From positions 248,001 to 312,000 of the forward strand of contig NZ_SBIT01000008.1 of NCBI RefSeq assembly GCF_004765785.1: DNA of 64,000 bases, given 5' to 3'. The notes under the pieces are model-generated. The model saw nothing but the letters and a program-made list of their open reading frames with translations. It searched no databases and was not told where the DNA came from. Each line of letters begins with the position of its first letter. The stretch's first letter is position 1. This DNA comes from Halorussus ruber. GTDB lineage: Archaea > Halobacteriota > Halobacteria > Halobacteriales > Haladaptataceae. This document shows, one piece after another, positions 8,510-18,169 of this stretch. The position numbers were made by a program, and so were the translations under genes.

Positions 8510-8791
8510 ATGCAAACGATAGAACTGCTGTACGTCGTGTTCAGTCTGACTCTCGCAACCGCCGGTCTCTCGATGGTCGGACTCGCGGTCCGGGCGTACC
8601 ACCGCACGTCTCGACAGGCGATGTTCCACCTCTCGATTGGATTCACGCTCATCGTGGCCGCCGCCCTCGCAACCACGGTCAGCGCTTTCCTGACGCGCTT
8701 CGAGCAGACCCGGATGCTGCTCTCGGTCAACTACCTAATCACGACGGTCGGCTACCTGTTCGTCATCTACAGCATCACGGCCGAGAAGTAA
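8510..8791 (+). CDS. Small membrane protein, three helices (DUF7521-like)
   Basis: The 93-aa product has about three membrane segments (residues 5-25, 38-62, 70-88). It lies 88 bases after the winged-helix gene in the same direction. Haloarchaea often pair such a regulator with a small membrane protein of this kind, suggesting a membrane-linked sensing pair; this is from family context, not a motif. Function unknown. Confidence 0.75.
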   Translation: MQTIELLYVVFSLTLATAGLSMVGLAVRAYHRTSRQAMFHLSIGFTLIVAAALATTVSAFLTRFEQTRMLLSVNYLITTVGYLFVIYSITAEK

Positions 8792-8978
8792 GCCAGAACT
8801 ACTTTCCTAATTACGTATAGTTCCCGCAGAAGAGGGGCTACGTATCCGATATCACTCTTGTCTACGACCCAATATCATAGCTGATAATCGCGGCCGTAGA
8901 TTTATTACGCATGTTCGTTTCGTTCCGGATAGAGTCCGTAGTCAATGTCACATTGACGTTCGGACAGGACGTGAGACA
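8792..8978 (+). promoter_or_regulatory. Archaellin promoter region and leader
   Basis: An A+T-rich element, GATTTATTACG (about 8898-8908), is the best TATA box, leaving roughly a 45-50 base leader before the archaellin ATG. A GGACGTGA stretch just before the start can serve as ribosome binding site, as is usual for highly expressed archaellins. The upstream part (CAATATCATAGCTGATAA) may bind a regulator. Confidence 0.5.
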
Positions 8979-9572
8979 ATGAAAGAGAAAATCAAGGAAC
9001 GACTAACTGACAGAGGTCAAGTGGGTATCGGTACACTCATCGTGTTCATTGCGATGGTGCTGGTCGCCGCAATCGCCGCCGGCGTCCTTATCAACACTGC
9101 CGGATTCCTCCAGACCAAGTCCGAACAGACCGGTGAAGAGTCCAGCGCACAGGTGTCGAACCGCGTGCAGGTCGTCAGCGCGTTCGGCGAGGTCGGTAAC
9201 GACGAGAAGGTCACGGAGATCAGTCTGACGGTCATGCGCGGCTCCGGGTCCGACGACATCAACCTCTCGGCCGCTACCATCGAGTGGATCGGTCCGGAGA
9301 AAGCCAAGACGCTGGTCCACGATATGGACGGTGGCGGCACGGAAGACAACGAGTTCACGGTCAGCCCCATCAAGGACTCGGACAGTTCCGAACCGGTCCT
9401 GAACACCCAAGACGACCGCTTCGAAATCACGATGGACGCCACTAAGATTTCGAGCGCGCTCGACGAGGGCGAAGAGGTCAAACTCAAGCTCACCACGCAG
9501 TACGGTGCCGTGACCCTCTACCGCGCCAACGTCCCGCAGTCGCTCTCCCAAGAGAGCGCAGTCACGGTGTAG
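8979..9572 (+). CDS. Archaellin (archaeal flagellin)
   Basis: The 197-aa product has the class III (type IV pilin-like) signal: a basic head, DRGQ, then [23 protein letters not shown], with prepilin-peptidase cleavage expected before the V/G of VGIGTL. The mature N-terminal helix packs in the filament core; the rest (beta-rich, acidic) is the outer domain. Length is typical of haloarchaeal flgA/arlA products. Only one archaellin is present and the arl secretion genes are outside the window. Its neighbours are taxis genes. Confidence 0.95.
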   Translation: MKEKIKERLTDRGQVGIGTLIVFIAMVLVAAIAAGVLINTAGFLQTKSEQTGEESSAQVSNRVQVVSAFGEVGNDEKVTEISLTVMRGSGSDDINLSAATIEWIGPEKAKTLVHDMDGGGTEDNEFTVSPIKDSDSSEPVLNTQDDRFEITMDATKISSALDEGEEVKLKLTTQYGAVTLYRANVPQSLSQESAVTV

Positions 9573-9657
9573 GCCGAACAGTTCGCTAACTAACCTTCCT
9601 CTCGATTCCGGACCGGTAACACCACGTTTTTTCTCGCCGCGCTTCCATCGAACAGTT

Positions 9658-10878
9658 GTGACTTCGCTGTTCGAACTGGAGAAGACGGGCGACGTGGACC
9701 AGATCACCTCGCTGTTGACAAACAGCAACAGCGAGCCGGTCCGCCGCCGCGCGGCCGATATCCTCGGTGAGGTGGACGCATCCGACGAGGAGGTCGTCGG
9801 GCCGCTGGTGACGGCCGCCCAGAACGACAGCAGCGAGGCCGTGCGGGCCGCGGCCATCGACGCGCTCGACCAGCGCCACGCGGTCGAGCGACTGGTCTCG
9901 GCGCTGACCGGCGAGGAGATACCGACCGACGGTGCCGAGTGGGCGCGCGCCGAGGCGCTGGTCGAGACGCTGTCGGCCGACCAGCCGGAACTCCGGATGG
10001 CCTCCGCCAACGCGCTCGGGCGAATCGGCAACAAGGCCGGGACCAAGGCGCTGGTCAAGCATCTCGGCGACCCCGACCAGCGGGTCCGCGCTCGGGCGGC
10101 CCGGGCACTCGGTCGCATCGAGGACCCGCGGGCGATTTCGGCGCTCCGCAAGCGGTTGAACGACGAGAGCGTCGAGGTCCGCCGCGAGGCCGCCGACTCG
10201 CTCGGTCGCATCGGCGGCGAGGAGTCGCTGGCGGCGCTGTTGGACCTCCTCGACGACGAGAGCGAGACCGTCAGGCGAATCGCGGCTAACTCGCTGGGCA
10301 ACTTCGGGAGCGCCAAGCCGCTGGACGCGCTCGTCTCGATGCTGACCGACGAGAGCGAGACCGTCCGCCGGGCGGCGGTGTTCTCGCTCATCGAACTCCT
10401 GTCGAACGCGCCGGGCCAGAAGAGCCACGAACTCCGCGAGCGGATGGTCGAGAAACTGAGCGCCAACGACCACCGGAGCGTCGTGGACTCGCTGGTGGAC
10501 ATCCTCGAACAGGGCAACCAGCCCCACCAGCGCCGGAACGCCGCGTGGTTGCTGGGACGGGTGACTGGCGAGAACAACCGCGAGGCCGCAATCCGGGCGC
10601 TGGCGTCGGTGCTGGACGACAAGGACGGGATGACCGCGCAGTTCGCCGCGACCAGTATCGCCGAAATCGGCGGGGAAGTCGCCGAGGACGTGCTGTTGGA
10701 GGTGCTGGAAGACCCCGAGGCCAGCGGGAGCGCGCGCGCCAAGGCGGCGTTCACCCTCGGAAAAGTCGGCGGCGAGCGCGCGCGCCGGGAACTCGACTCG
10801 CTCATCGACGACACCGACGACGAGGAGGTCCGAAAGCGGGCCTTCTCGGCGCTGTCGAAACTCGGCGGTCGGGGATAA
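9658..10878 (+). CDS. HEAT-repeat (PBS lyase-type) protein of the taxis region
   Basis: Starts with GTG. The 406-aa product is a solenoid of about ten HEAT/PBS-type repeats with the recurring pattern VRRxAAxxLGxIGxxxALxxLxxxLxDxxxxV. Such solenoids are protein-binding scaffolds. In Halobacterium salinarum a HEAT_PBS protein (OE2401F) interacts with Che proteins and sits near CheF genes; the position here between archaellin and cheF fits the same role, linking chemotaxis output to the archaellum. No lyase active site is evident. Confidence 0.88.
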   Translation: MTSLFELEKTGDVDQITSLLTNSNSEPVRRRAADILGEVDASDEEVVGPLVTAAQNDSSEAVRAAAIDALDQRHAVERLVSALTGEEIPTDGAEWARAEALVETLSADQPELRMASANALGRIGNKAGTKALVKHLGDPDQRVRARAARALGRIEDPRAISALRKRLNDESVEVRREAADSLGRIGGEESLAALLDLLDDESETVRRIAANSLGNFGSAKPLDALVSMLTDESETVRRAAVFSLIELLSNAPGQKSHELRERMVEKLSANDHRSVVDSLVDILEQGNQPHQRRNAAWLLGRVTGENNREAAIRALASVLDDKDGMTAQFAATSIAEIGGEVAEDVLLEVLEDPEASGSARAKAAFTLGKVGGERARRELDSLIDDTDDEEVRKRAFSALSKLGGRG

Positions 10879-10965
10879 GGGGGCCGAAATCCCAGGAAGT
10901 ATTAGCGGAGTATCTTTCTTCCGGGGAGGGGACCGGGTTATCGCGCGTGAAATTTGCGTAAAACT

Positions 10966-10976
10966 TTATATCCGGT
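10966..10976 (+). promoter_or_regulatory. TATA box of the transducer gene
   Basis: ACTTTATATCC lies about 25 bases before the ATG at 10999 and identifies that start in preference to an in-frame ATG-type start at 10954. Confidence 0.65.
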
Positions 10977-10998
10977 TGGTGTCTCTTTCCAGCATAAG

Positions 10999-12963
10999 AT
11001 GGTCCGGGACAGGCTACTGAAAATTTTAACTACCTTACGAGACGGGGACAGCCCCGCTGACGCGCAACGGAACGTCACGTTCGACGGCGGCACGCAGACC
11101 GAGGACGTATCGGTCTCGGAGAGTCGAACTGTCACCCGATCGCAAATTTCCGAAACGTATCGAGACGCCGAGGCGAGCGACGACCTCCAGCAGGCTCAAG
11201 CGGTCCACCTCGGACAGTTGTTGGACGACCCCGAGGGCGCGGCCGCCGACGCTGGAGACCTCGGTCAGCGCCACGTCGACGCCGAGGTGTCGCCCGCGGC
11301 GTTCGCCGGAACCTACGAGGCGGGCGTCGAGGAGCTCGTCGGCGAGACGTTCGAGCGACTCGAACACCGCCTCGGCGCGGGCAACGAGGCGGTCGCCGAG
11401 GAGCTCCGGCGCGCCGAGGACGAACTCCAGTCGGCGCTGTCGGCGACGATGGCCGACATGCAGACCGGTCTCGACGCCTACGAAGTGGGCGTGCCGGACG
11501 AGGTGGACGTGGCCGGTGAGGCCGACGACGAGGAAGACGAACTCAACGTGGACGACGACGACCTCCTCGACGGTATCGGCGTCCCCGTGTTCATGCTAGA
11601 CACGAAGCGCGATGAAGTCGCGGCGTGGAACTCCGCACTCGAAGAGTTGACGGGCGTCCCCGCCGACGAGGCGCTTGGCACCGAGAACGTCAGCGAGGCG
11701 TTCTACCCCGACGGGCGGCGCGTCGACACCCTCGCCGACAAAGTCGCGGCGTCTCCCGAGTCGGCCCACGTCGAGTTCGACGTGGAGAAAGCCGACAGCG
11801 CGCGAACCCTCTACACCGACGAGAGTACGATGGTCGACCGCGACGGCGTCGAGCGCAGCATCGAGTTCTCCGCGATGCCGCTGTACGACGACGGCGAACT
11901 CATCGCGGTCGTGGAGACGGTTCGAGACCGCACCGAGGACATCCGCAGACAGGAGGGCATCACCGCGCTGGTCGAGGAACTCATCGGCACCCTGACCGCG
12001 ATGGAGATGGGCGACCTCTCGGCCCGCGCGTCCTTCGAGGATGAGTACGACGTGGTGGACGACTCGCTCATCGAAGTCGTCGGACAGGTCAACGACATGG
12101 CCGAGCGCTTCGAGATTCTGACCGAGCGCGTCGGCGAGCAGGCCGACGACCTCGAAGACTCGGTCGAGCGAGCCTCCGAGTCGGCCCGCGTCATCGACGA
12201 GCGCGTGGACGAACAGACCGCTCAGCTCTCGGAGGTCGCCACCCAGATGGAGAACTTCTCGGCCAGCATGGAGGAGGTCGCGGCCAGTTCCGACGAAGTC
12301 GCCTCGGCGGCCGAGCAGGCCAAAGCCTCCGCGGACAGCGGTCTCGAATCCAGCGAGGGCGCACGTGAAGCCACCGAGGAGGTCATCAAGAGCAGTGACG
12401 AACTGGTCGAGACCGTGACCGAACTCGAATCTCAGATGAACGAAATCGAGGAGGTCGTGGAGGTCATCGCCGAGGTGGCCGACCAGACCAACCTGCTGGC
12501 GCTGAACGCCAACATCGAGGCCGCTCGCGCTGGCGAGGCCGGAAGCGGGTTCGAGGTCGTCGCCGACGAGGTCAAAGAGTTGGCAAACGAGACGCGCGAA
12601 CACACCGAGGAAATCGCCACGCGCATCGAGGACGTCCAGGCCCAAGCCAACGAGACCGTCATCGCGGTCGAAGAGGGCAACGACCAAATCAAGCGCGCTG
12701 GCGACGAAATCGAGGACGCGCTCGTCGCGCTCGAAGAAATCGCCGACGCGGTCGAGGAGGCCGCGACCGGCGTCACCGAAGTCGCGGAGGCGAACGACGA
12801 GCAGGCGGCCAACGTCGAGCAGGTCATGGCGACCGTCGAGAACGTGCGCGACCAGACTCAGGAAGTCGAGGAAGCCACCGACGAAATCGTCTCGGCGACG
12901 CGCGAGCAGAACGAGGCCATCGACGAACTCTCGGCGCGGGTCAACGACATGCGAAGCGAGTAA
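10999..12963 (+). CDS. Soluble methyl-accepting taxis transducer with PAS domain
   Basis: The 654-aa product lacks membrane segments. Residues 1-170 are an acidic helical region of uncertain type; 50-140 ([22 protein letters not shown]) may be a helical sensor. A PAS domain follows (about 190-310, [26 protein letters not shown]). The C-terminal half is a methyl-accepting coiled coil with the signalling tip [22 protein letters not shown], where CheA and CheW bind. It is a cytoplasmic Htr-like receptor that probably senses redox or a metabolite. Its own TATA box shows it is a separate transcription unit between the HEAT gene and cheF. Confidence 0.93.
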   Translation: MVRDRLLKILTTLRDGDSPADAQRNVTFDGGTQTEDVSVSESRTVTRSQISETYRDAEASDDLQQAQAVHLGQLLDDPEGAAADAGDLGQRHVDAEVSPAAFAGTYEAGVEELVGETFERLEHRLGAGNEAVAEELRRAEDELQSALSATMADMQTGLDAYEVGVPDEVDVAGEADDEEDELNVDDDDLLDGIGVPVFMLDTKRDEVAAWNSALEELTGVPADEALGTENVSEAFYPDGRRVDTLADKVAASPESAHVEFDVEKADSARTLYTDESTMVDRDGVERSIEFSAMPLYDDGELIAVVETVRDRTEDIRRQEGITALVEELIGTLTAMEMGDLSARASFEDEYDVVDDSLIEVVGQVNDMAERFEILTERVGEQADDLEDSVERASESARVIDERVDEQTAQLSEVATQMENFSASMEEVAASSDEVASAAEQAKASADSGLESSEGAREATEEVIKSSDELVETVTELESQMNEIEEVVEVIAEVADQTNLLALNANIEAARAGEAGSGFEVVADEVKELANETREHTEEIATRIEDVQAQANETVIAVEEGNDQIKRAGDEIEDALVALEEIADAVEEAATGVTEVAEANDEQAANVEQVMATVENVRDQTQEVEEATDEIVSATREQNEAIDELSARVNDMRSE

Positions 12964-13086
12964 CCTCGCCGACCCGCCCGGTATGACCGCATCGAAACCA
13001 CCAAGGAGACACCGAGGCTACCCCTCGACCAGAGGCGAGGCGACGGTTCGCCGACGCGAATCGCGCCGACGAACGCTACACCACGC

Positions 13087-13956
13087 ATGAACAAGGAAGG
13101 CGAACACAAGATTGCCGACACGAAGGGGAAGTTCCTACAAGTCGTCAAGAAGGGCCGCAAGCTGAACGACCCGGAGTGGACCAGCGGCCGCATCCTGCTG
13201 TCGAACAAGCGACTCGTGTTGGCGGGCAATCAGGGCAAGCGCACCATCCCGCTGTCGGAGATCAAGGGGCTGACCGGGCGCTACGACGTGAATCAGGCGG
13301 TCGCCTCGGTTTCGAACTACCTCAGCGTGGAGTTCGGCAAGAACGTCGTCCTGCTGGCGACCAGCATGGACATCGACGAGTTCGAGACCGAGGTCTACGG
13401 GGCGCTGCTCAACCAGAAGATGATCCTGACCAAGCACCCTGCGGTCGAAGGGGGCGTGATTCAGGACACCGACTGGGAGAAGGCCCGCGTCAAGATTACC
13501 GAGGAGATGGTCAACATCGCCATCGCCTCGGGCACGTTCGTCGGCATCGAACTGGACGACATCGGCTCGGTCGAGCGCGCGACCCGGACGGTCAAGGGCG
13601 AGCAGCGCACCGTGCTGGAGGTCGAACACACTCAGGGCGACACCAGCGTCCAGACGTACATCTCGGGCCAGACCCGGCGGTGTGCCCTGCTGGAATCGCT
13701 GTTCGAGAAGGGCGAGCGCAAGAACGAGGGCGGCGTCGAACTCGACGAGACCGAGAAGGAAGTGCTGATGGCGCTCTACTCGGGGGTCTCGTCGTTCGAA
13801 ATTCCGGACTTCCTCGGCATGGACGTAGACGAGGTAGAGAGTATCTTCGAGCGACTCGTGGAGGTGGACGTGCTGGAGGAAGTGCGAAAGCGGCGCGAAG
13901 TGAGTCTGAAGACTCGCGGTCGTAATATTGCGAGCGAGTCGATAAACGAGAAGTGA
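13087..13956 (+). CDS. cheF: Taxis protein CheF
   Basis: The 289-aa product matches the CheF (DUF439) family: an N-terminal PH-like part (KFLQVVKKGRKLNDPEWTSGRILLSNKRLVLAG), a repeat of this layout in the middle (VNIAIASGTFVGIELDDIGSVER), and a C-terminal winged-helix-like end (VLMALYSGVSSFEIPDFLGM). CheF is specific to archaea and connects CheY to the archaellum motor. The gene follows the transducer after 123 bases and completes the local taxis set. It seems intact and full length. Confidence 0.93.
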   Translation: MNKEGEHKIADTKGKFLQVVKKGRKLNDPEWTSGRILLSNKRLVLAGNQGKRTIPLSEIKGLTGRYDVNQAVASVSNYLSVEFGKNVVLLATSMDIDEFETEVYGALLNQKMILTKHPAVEGGVIQDTDWEKARVKITEEMVNIAIASGTFVGIELDDIGSVERATRTVKGEQRTVLEVEHTQGDTSVQTYISGQTRRCALLESLFEKGERKNEGGVELDETEKEVLMALYSGVSSFEIPDFLGMDVDEVESIFERLVEVDVLEEVRKRREVSLKTRGRNIASESINEK

Positions 13957-14189
13957 CCACACGACGAGAGCGAATCGCAGGGGAGCGTGAGTACTCTCGG
14001 TGGGCTTTGCAGTGTTCGTTCGAAATTCGGTAGCCGCACAACCGTCGAACCCCCACAGTTTTGCAGGACCTACCAACTATCCGAAGACCCGGAAGAACTA
14101 CCAACTCTTCCATAATTTTTAGGACTAAATTATTATTCAGTAATTAAAAATAACTATCCAAGATATGTAAAATCATATGTTCCGAGAAC
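13957..14189 (+). promoter_or_regulatory. Promoter region with A+T island before the Tat-exported cassette
   Basis: A dense A+T stretch (about 14108-14172), including AATTATTATTCAG and GTAATTAAAAATAAC, contains several possible TATA boxes; the exact one cannot be chosen. Its base composition differs sharply from the flanking genes, as often seen beside transferred genes. Confidence 0.45.
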
Positions 14190-14807
14190 ATGAACGGAGA
14201 CATCTCGGGCGACAACGAACCAAGTGAGCGGATAGGACGACGACCAGTGCTACAGTCTCTCGGTGGAATCGGTGCTTCCACTGTCGGTCTCTCCACGCTC
14301 GGTGAAGCGGCCGCAGGTGGTGTAAACCGGTACGTCGGCTACACCTACGACCCGGCGTACTTCAACCTGTACGCCAAATCGGAGGCGAAAATCACCGAGA
14401 CACACTCCGAACTTCGGGGTCGAATTCAAATCCAGAACGTTCCGGGAGTCGTCCAGAAGGACGGCAAACCGACCCGGAACGTGACGATTCCGGTGTCGCC
14501 GCAGAACCCGACGGTCGCCGAGGCACCAAGCGGGCATCCCAATTCCCGCATCTTCCACGAACTCGAAACCGAGGAGTTCGGCAAGTCGAACAAAGACTCT
14601 AGCGGCCCCGGTGGTGCGCCGCTGATCGTGAACATTCACTCCGCCCAGAACCTCACGGGGGCGATCGGCTACCCCGACAACCCACAGCACATCGGCTTCG
14701 CGCTCGCTAACGTTGCGGATCATCAGTCCGAGCAAGAAGCACTGCAGCGCATCGAGACGACACTGAAACGGCGTAAACAGTCTCTCAGCTACGGAGGTGA
14801 GCGATAA
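14190..14807 (+). CDS. Tat-exported protein of unknown function
   Basis: The 205-aa product has a twin-arginine signal: IGRRPVLQSLGGIGASTVGL then AAAGG (about residues 20-48), so it should be exported folded. No lipobox Cys is seen, so it is probably released or bound through a partner. The mature part has no motif I recognise; it has beta-like segments and a central PLIVNIHSAQNLTGAIGYP. The stop codon overlaps the next start by one base with a GGAGGTGA ribosome site before it, so the two proteins are made together. Confidence 0.75.
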   Translation: MNGDISGDNEPSERIGRRPVLQSLGGIGASTVGLSTLGEAAAGGVNRYVGYTYDPAYFNLYAKSEAKITETHSELRGRIQIQNVPGVVQKDGKPTRNVTIPVSPQNPTVAEAPSGHPNSRIFHELETEEFGKSNKDSSGPGGAPLIVNIHSAQNLTGAIGYPDNPQHIGFALANVADHQSEQEALQRIETTLKRRKQSLSYGGER

Positions 14808-15562
14808 TGGTAGTCGACAACGGCGTCCTCGACCGCGGGAAGTACTACGGCACTCACGAGGACAAGTACGGCAACGTCACCGACTTCGAGATCGCGTACG
14901 GAACGACCGGATGGGACAGAGAACTCAACGACAGCCCGTTCGACGAAATCCCGCCCGCCGGGAAGAACCGGTGGCACTCGTACATCTGGTGGGACCAGAA
15001 GCCGGAGCATCCCAACAGTTACGGTAGCTACATCTACGAAACCGGGTGGGACCTGTCGGTTACCGTCCTGCCGACGGACAACCCCAACAACAACGACGAC
15101 CCCATCGACTACCCGACCGCCATCACCAATCCGAAGCCCGAAGACAGCAAGTACGGGTCCGTGGACCTCGAAATCTCGGCGACTGTCGGCGGTTCCTACA
15201 GCGTCTTCTCTGCGGGCGTCGGCGACACCTACACCATCGAAATCAAGGACCCCCTCGACACGACCAAGGACGACACCGGAACTCAGTACAGCGAAATCGT
15301 CTGGGACCGCTGGCACCCGAACAAGGACGTCGGCTGGAGCGACTCGCTCGAAAATGCCGCTGGCGTCCGCTACACGGTCGAGGCCGGGAGTCTAGATCCC
15401 GACGTGAACTACGACGCGGAGAACGAGTCTCCGTACGACCGGTTCGACGTGACCCTCGAAGCCAACGGTCAACTCAAGTACACCTACGACACGAACGGCA
15501 CGCGGGTGTACTGTGAGACCCCGACCCGGACGTGGTATCCGGGGGCCGAGGTCACCAACTGA
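14807..15562 (+). CDS. Unknown beta-rich protein, translationally coupled to the Tat protein
   Basis: The 251-aa product is rich in Tyr, Trp, Asp, Thr and Gly and predicted to be mostly beta strands (YSVFSAGVGDTYTIEIKDPL; aromatic pairs such as HSYIWWDQ). It has no signal peptide or membrane segment of its own. Start ATG overlaps the upstream TAA by one base. Because its partner has a Tat signal, it could be co-exported as a bound passenger; this is inference. I do not recognise the family. Confidence 0.72.
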   Translation: MVVDNGVLDRGKYYGTHEDKYGNVTDFEIAYGTTGWDRELNDSPFDEIPPAGKNRWHSYIWWDQKPEHPNSYGSYIYETGWDLSVTVLPTDNPNNNDDPIDYPTAITNPKPEDSKYGSVDLEISATVGGSYSVFSAGVGDTYTIEIKDPLDTTKDDTGTQYSEIVWDRWHPNKDVGWSDSLENAAGVRYTVEAGSLDPDVNYDAENESPYDRFDVTLEANGQLKYTYDTNGTRVYCETPTRTWYPGAEVTN

Positions 15563-15618
15563 CGCCGTCGTTCCAATTTTTCGTAACTAAATTGAGTCCG
15601 AATAGACACTGCCCAGAC

Positions 15619-16119
15619 ATGCGTCGCGTGCTACTAGTCGTTGTCGGCGTCTGCTTCCTCTGTGCCGGTGTCGCGTCCGTCGGCACTACTGTGGACGTCG
15701 CAGACCCAACGTACACCGCCGAGTCGGTCCCCGCAGACCAAGTAGACGAGGACGACGATGTGACCTCGGTAGAGGAGCTACCATCCCAGACTCGACGGGT
15801 CGCTAAGGGACTCCTCGAGGGTGAAACGTACGAACCGAAGCGATACCAAGTGTCGATAGCGGCCGTCCACTTCGTTACGATCAGCACTGACGACGGCGGT
15901 GTCTACCTAGGTCTGTCCCCTCACGCCGAACGGCTTCGGTCGGTCAGGTATCTCGAGCAGGACGGCACGCATTACCGCGTCACCGATCAGGGTGGCGCGG
16001 TTCCAGCGGACCTGCTACCGAAGCACGTGCTGTCGGCAGTGCTGTTGGTTGTCGGCAGCCTCTCCGTGGCTCGCGGAGCGGGATTGTTGGACACATCCGA
16101 GATCGTCATTGACGAGTGA
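15619..16119 (+). CDS. Membrane protein with two terminal helices, unknown
   Basis: The 166-aa product starts MRRVLLVVVGVCFLCAG, a membrane helix or signal anchor, has an acidic extracytoplasmic-like middle (residues about 28-130), and a second helix HVLSAVLLVVGSLSVARG near the C terminus. An upstream in-frame start at 15532 would overlap the previous gene and add residues without hydrophobic character, so the ATG at 15619 is preferred. It follows the unknown pair in the same direction and may anchor it at the membrane. Confidence 0.7.
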   Translation: MRRVLLVVVGVCFLCAGVASVGTTVDVADPTYTAESVPADQVDEDDDVTSVEELPSQTRRVAKGLLEGETYEPKRYQVSIAAVHFVTISTDDGGVYLGLSPHAERLRSVRYLEQDGTHYRVTDQGGAVPADLLPKHVLSAVLLVVGSLSVARGAGLLDTSEIVIDE

Positions 16120-16156
16120 TAGAACGGTCCCGACTCGTCGTCGCTCGCCGACCGGG

Positions 16157-16960
16157 TTACCGCTCCGGAGTCACGGTCGTCGCGTCGGTGCTGTACTCCC
16201 GATAGACCGTTTCGGCCCACGACACGGCCGCGTCGGTGTCGTTACACACCACGCCTCGGATGTTCCCTCGGTCGCCGTACAGCACCAAGTACATCCGTTG
16301 GGTCGGGTCCGTCGTCACTCCCAGTTCGTACGGAAGCGTGCGTTCGGTTCGCTTCAAGGTCGCGGCCTCGGTCCGTTCGAGCCTTCGTTTCTTGTCCGGG
16401 TGTTCCTCCTGAATCCACGCCAGCACGTCGCTTCCGAACACGGTTTCGGCGGTTAGACTCCCGTCGAAGAGTTGCTGGCAGTACAACTCGAGAAACGTCG
16501 GCAGGACGACAGGCGTGAAAAACCGGAGGTCATTCGCTTCCGCGACTATCGTCTCGATGTCCGAAAGTACCGCGGTCGGCGCGCATCGGTCCGGCGTCGT
16601 CAGTTCCGCTTCGACGAGGACGGTCTGGTCAAACGGTGCGTCGTCGGGAATCGCCGCGAGTATACCACGTTCGTTGGCATCTTCGAGAGCACCGAACGAC
16701 TTTATGTATCGCCGGAACTCAGGGTACACTAGTTTTCCGAACGTCGTTGGCGCGTACGTGCCCGCAGATTCGGTCAGAAAGTCGTGTTCGACGAGTTGGT
16801 CGAGTCCCCTGTACACCGTCGAGCGCGAGGCAGAAGATTGTGAAGCCAGTTCCCGGCGGTCTCTCGTGCCGTCGAGGATGGCCGCCATGAGTTCGGCCCG
16901 TCTGGCTAACGTCCGCATCCTGTCACGACATACAGCGGGGATCATTTCGCTTCGTTTCAT
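16157..16960 (-). CDS. Winged-helix regulator with FilR1-type C-terminal domain
   Basis: The 267-aa product has an N-terminal winged helix (RRAELMAAILDGTRDRRELASQSSASRSTVYRGLDQLVEHDFL) and a C-terminal ligand-like domain (about 100-265) of the sort found in archaeal FilR1 / methanogenesis-regulator proteins. It faces the unknown cassette tail to tail (37-base gap), making it a plausible regulator of it. A related protein is encoded at 55.8 kb. The upstream stretch 16965-17045 is A+T-rich and holds its promoter. Confidence 0.85.
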   Translation of the reverse strand: MKRSEMIPAVCRDRMRTLARRAELMAAILDGTRDRRELASQSSASRSTVYRGLDQLVEHDFLTESAGTYAPTTFGKLVYPEFRRYIKSFGALEDANERGILAAIPDDAPFDQTVLVEAELTTPDRCAPTAVLSDIETIVAEANDLRFFTPVVLPTFLELYCQQLFDGSLTAETVFGSDVLAWIQEEHPDKKRRLERTEAATLKRTERTLPYELGVTTDPTQRMYLVLYGDRGNIRGVVCNDTDAAVSWAETVYREYSTDATTVTPER

Positions 16961-17132
16961 CCTTGCGTTTTAATGTAAACTTTTTCAAAATACAGTAAAT
17001 ATTCTACATATAGATAGTTATTCTACGGTTTGGATAATGGTACTATTTATTGGCTGTGAGGAACGAAGCACGCCGGTGTCGGAGTTGCCGGTCTGGGACT
17101 ACGGTGGGTTCCGCTGCAACGAATAGGGCGAG

Positions 17133-18089
17133 TCAGCGCAACCCTTCTATCTCCGCCAAGTCCCGCAGGCCCTCCTCCAGCGAAACGGTCGGCTCGTAAC
17201 CCAACTTCTCGCGGGCCTTCGAGATGTCGGGTTCGCTGTGGCGGATGTCGCCGGGCCGGGGGTCCACGTGCGTAATCTCCGAGTCCGAATCCGTCACCTC
17301 GACCACCGTCTCGGCGAGTTCCCGAATCGTGACGGTCTCGCCCGTGCCGACGTTGAACGGTTCACCGACGTGGTCGGTCGTCGCGGCCAGCAGGTTCGCC
17401 TGCACTACGTCCGAGACGTGGACGAAGTCGCGGGTCTGGCCCCCGTCGCCTTCGATGGTGAGCGGGCCGTCCCGAGCCTGCTGGAAGAAGACGTTCACGA
17501 CCGCGCTGTACTCGGGATTCTGGCGCGGGCCGTAGACGTTGAAGTAGCGCAGGGGGACGGTTTCGAGGCCGTAGAGGTCGTGGTACCGCCGGGCGTAGTG
17601 GTCGAGCGAGAGCTTGTCGATGCCGTAGGGCGAGGCCGGGTCCTTCGAGTCGCCCTCCGAGACCGGCACCTCGTCGGGGTGGCCGTAGATGGCCGCCGAG
17701 GAGGCCAGCACCACGCGGGCATCCTCGTTTCGTGCGCACTCCAGCAGGTCCACGGTCGCGGCGGCGTTGATGCGGTTGCTCGCGGGCGGGTTCTCGACCG
17801 ACTCCTCGACGCTGACGAGCGCGGCCTCGTGGAAGACCAGACTCGCGCCGTCCATCGCCTCGGCGACGGTCTCCTCGTCGCAGATGTCGCCCTCGATTAG
17901 GTCCGCTTCGTCGGGCACGTTCTCCCGCGCGCCGCCAGAGAAGTTGTCCAGCACGCGGACCTCGTTGTCCTCGACCAGCGCCTCGGCGAGGTGGCTTCCG
18001 ATGAACCCCGCGCCGCCGGTTATCAACACCGTCTCTCCGGATACGGTCGGGCCGTCCGCCGACCCGAGCGACTCCTCGCTGTCGTTCAT
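17133..18089 (-). CDS. NAD-dependent nucleotide-sugar epimerase/dehydratase (GalE-like)
   Basis: The 318-aa product is an extended short-chain dehydrogenase: GGAGFIGSHLAEAL for NAD binding (GxxGxxG), and the catalytic Y-x3-K in SPYGIDKLSLD, with an upstream SSAAIYG supplying the Ser. Substrates are UDP-hexoses or related sugars; the exact one cannot be read from sequence. The ATG at 18089 is chosen because a TATA box (GATTTATTTGG) lies about 25 bases before it; an in-frame ATG at 18152 lies upstream of that box. It begins the left end of the polysaccharide region. Confidence 0.9.
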   Translation of the reverse strand: MNDSEESLGSADGPTVSGETVLITGGAGFIGSHLAEALVEDNEVRVLDNFSGGARENVPDEADLIEGDICDEETVAEAMDGASLVFHEAALVSVEESVENPPASNRINAAATVDLLECARNEDARVVLASSAAIYGHPDEVPVSEGDSKDPASPYGIDKLSLDHYARRYHDLYGLETVPLRYFNVYGPRQNPEYSAVVNVFFQQARDGPLTIEGDGGQTRDFVHVSDVVQANLLAATTDHVGEPFNVGTGETVTIRELAETVVEVTDSDSEITHVDPRPGDIRHSEPDISKAREKLGYEPTVSLEEGLRDLAEIEGLR

Positions 18090-18111
18090 ATCACTCTCCT
18101 CGGTTCCTGAG

Positions 18112-18123
18112 GCCAAATAAATC
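18112..18123 (-). promoter_or_regulatory. TATA box of the GalE-like gene
   Basis: CCGATTTATTTG on the minus strand lies about 25 bases before the ATG at 18089; a classic haloarchaeal TATA box with leaderless spacing. Confidence 0.65.
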
Positions 18124-18169
18124 GGGCTTTCAGGCGTGTGAATGAGTGCCACTCAAGCGGGGATTGCGG

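Noticed and set aside
9003-10814. A 603-codon minus-strand frame across archaellin and HEAT genes
   Set aside because: Ser/Arg-rich shadow of two well-supported plus-strand genes.
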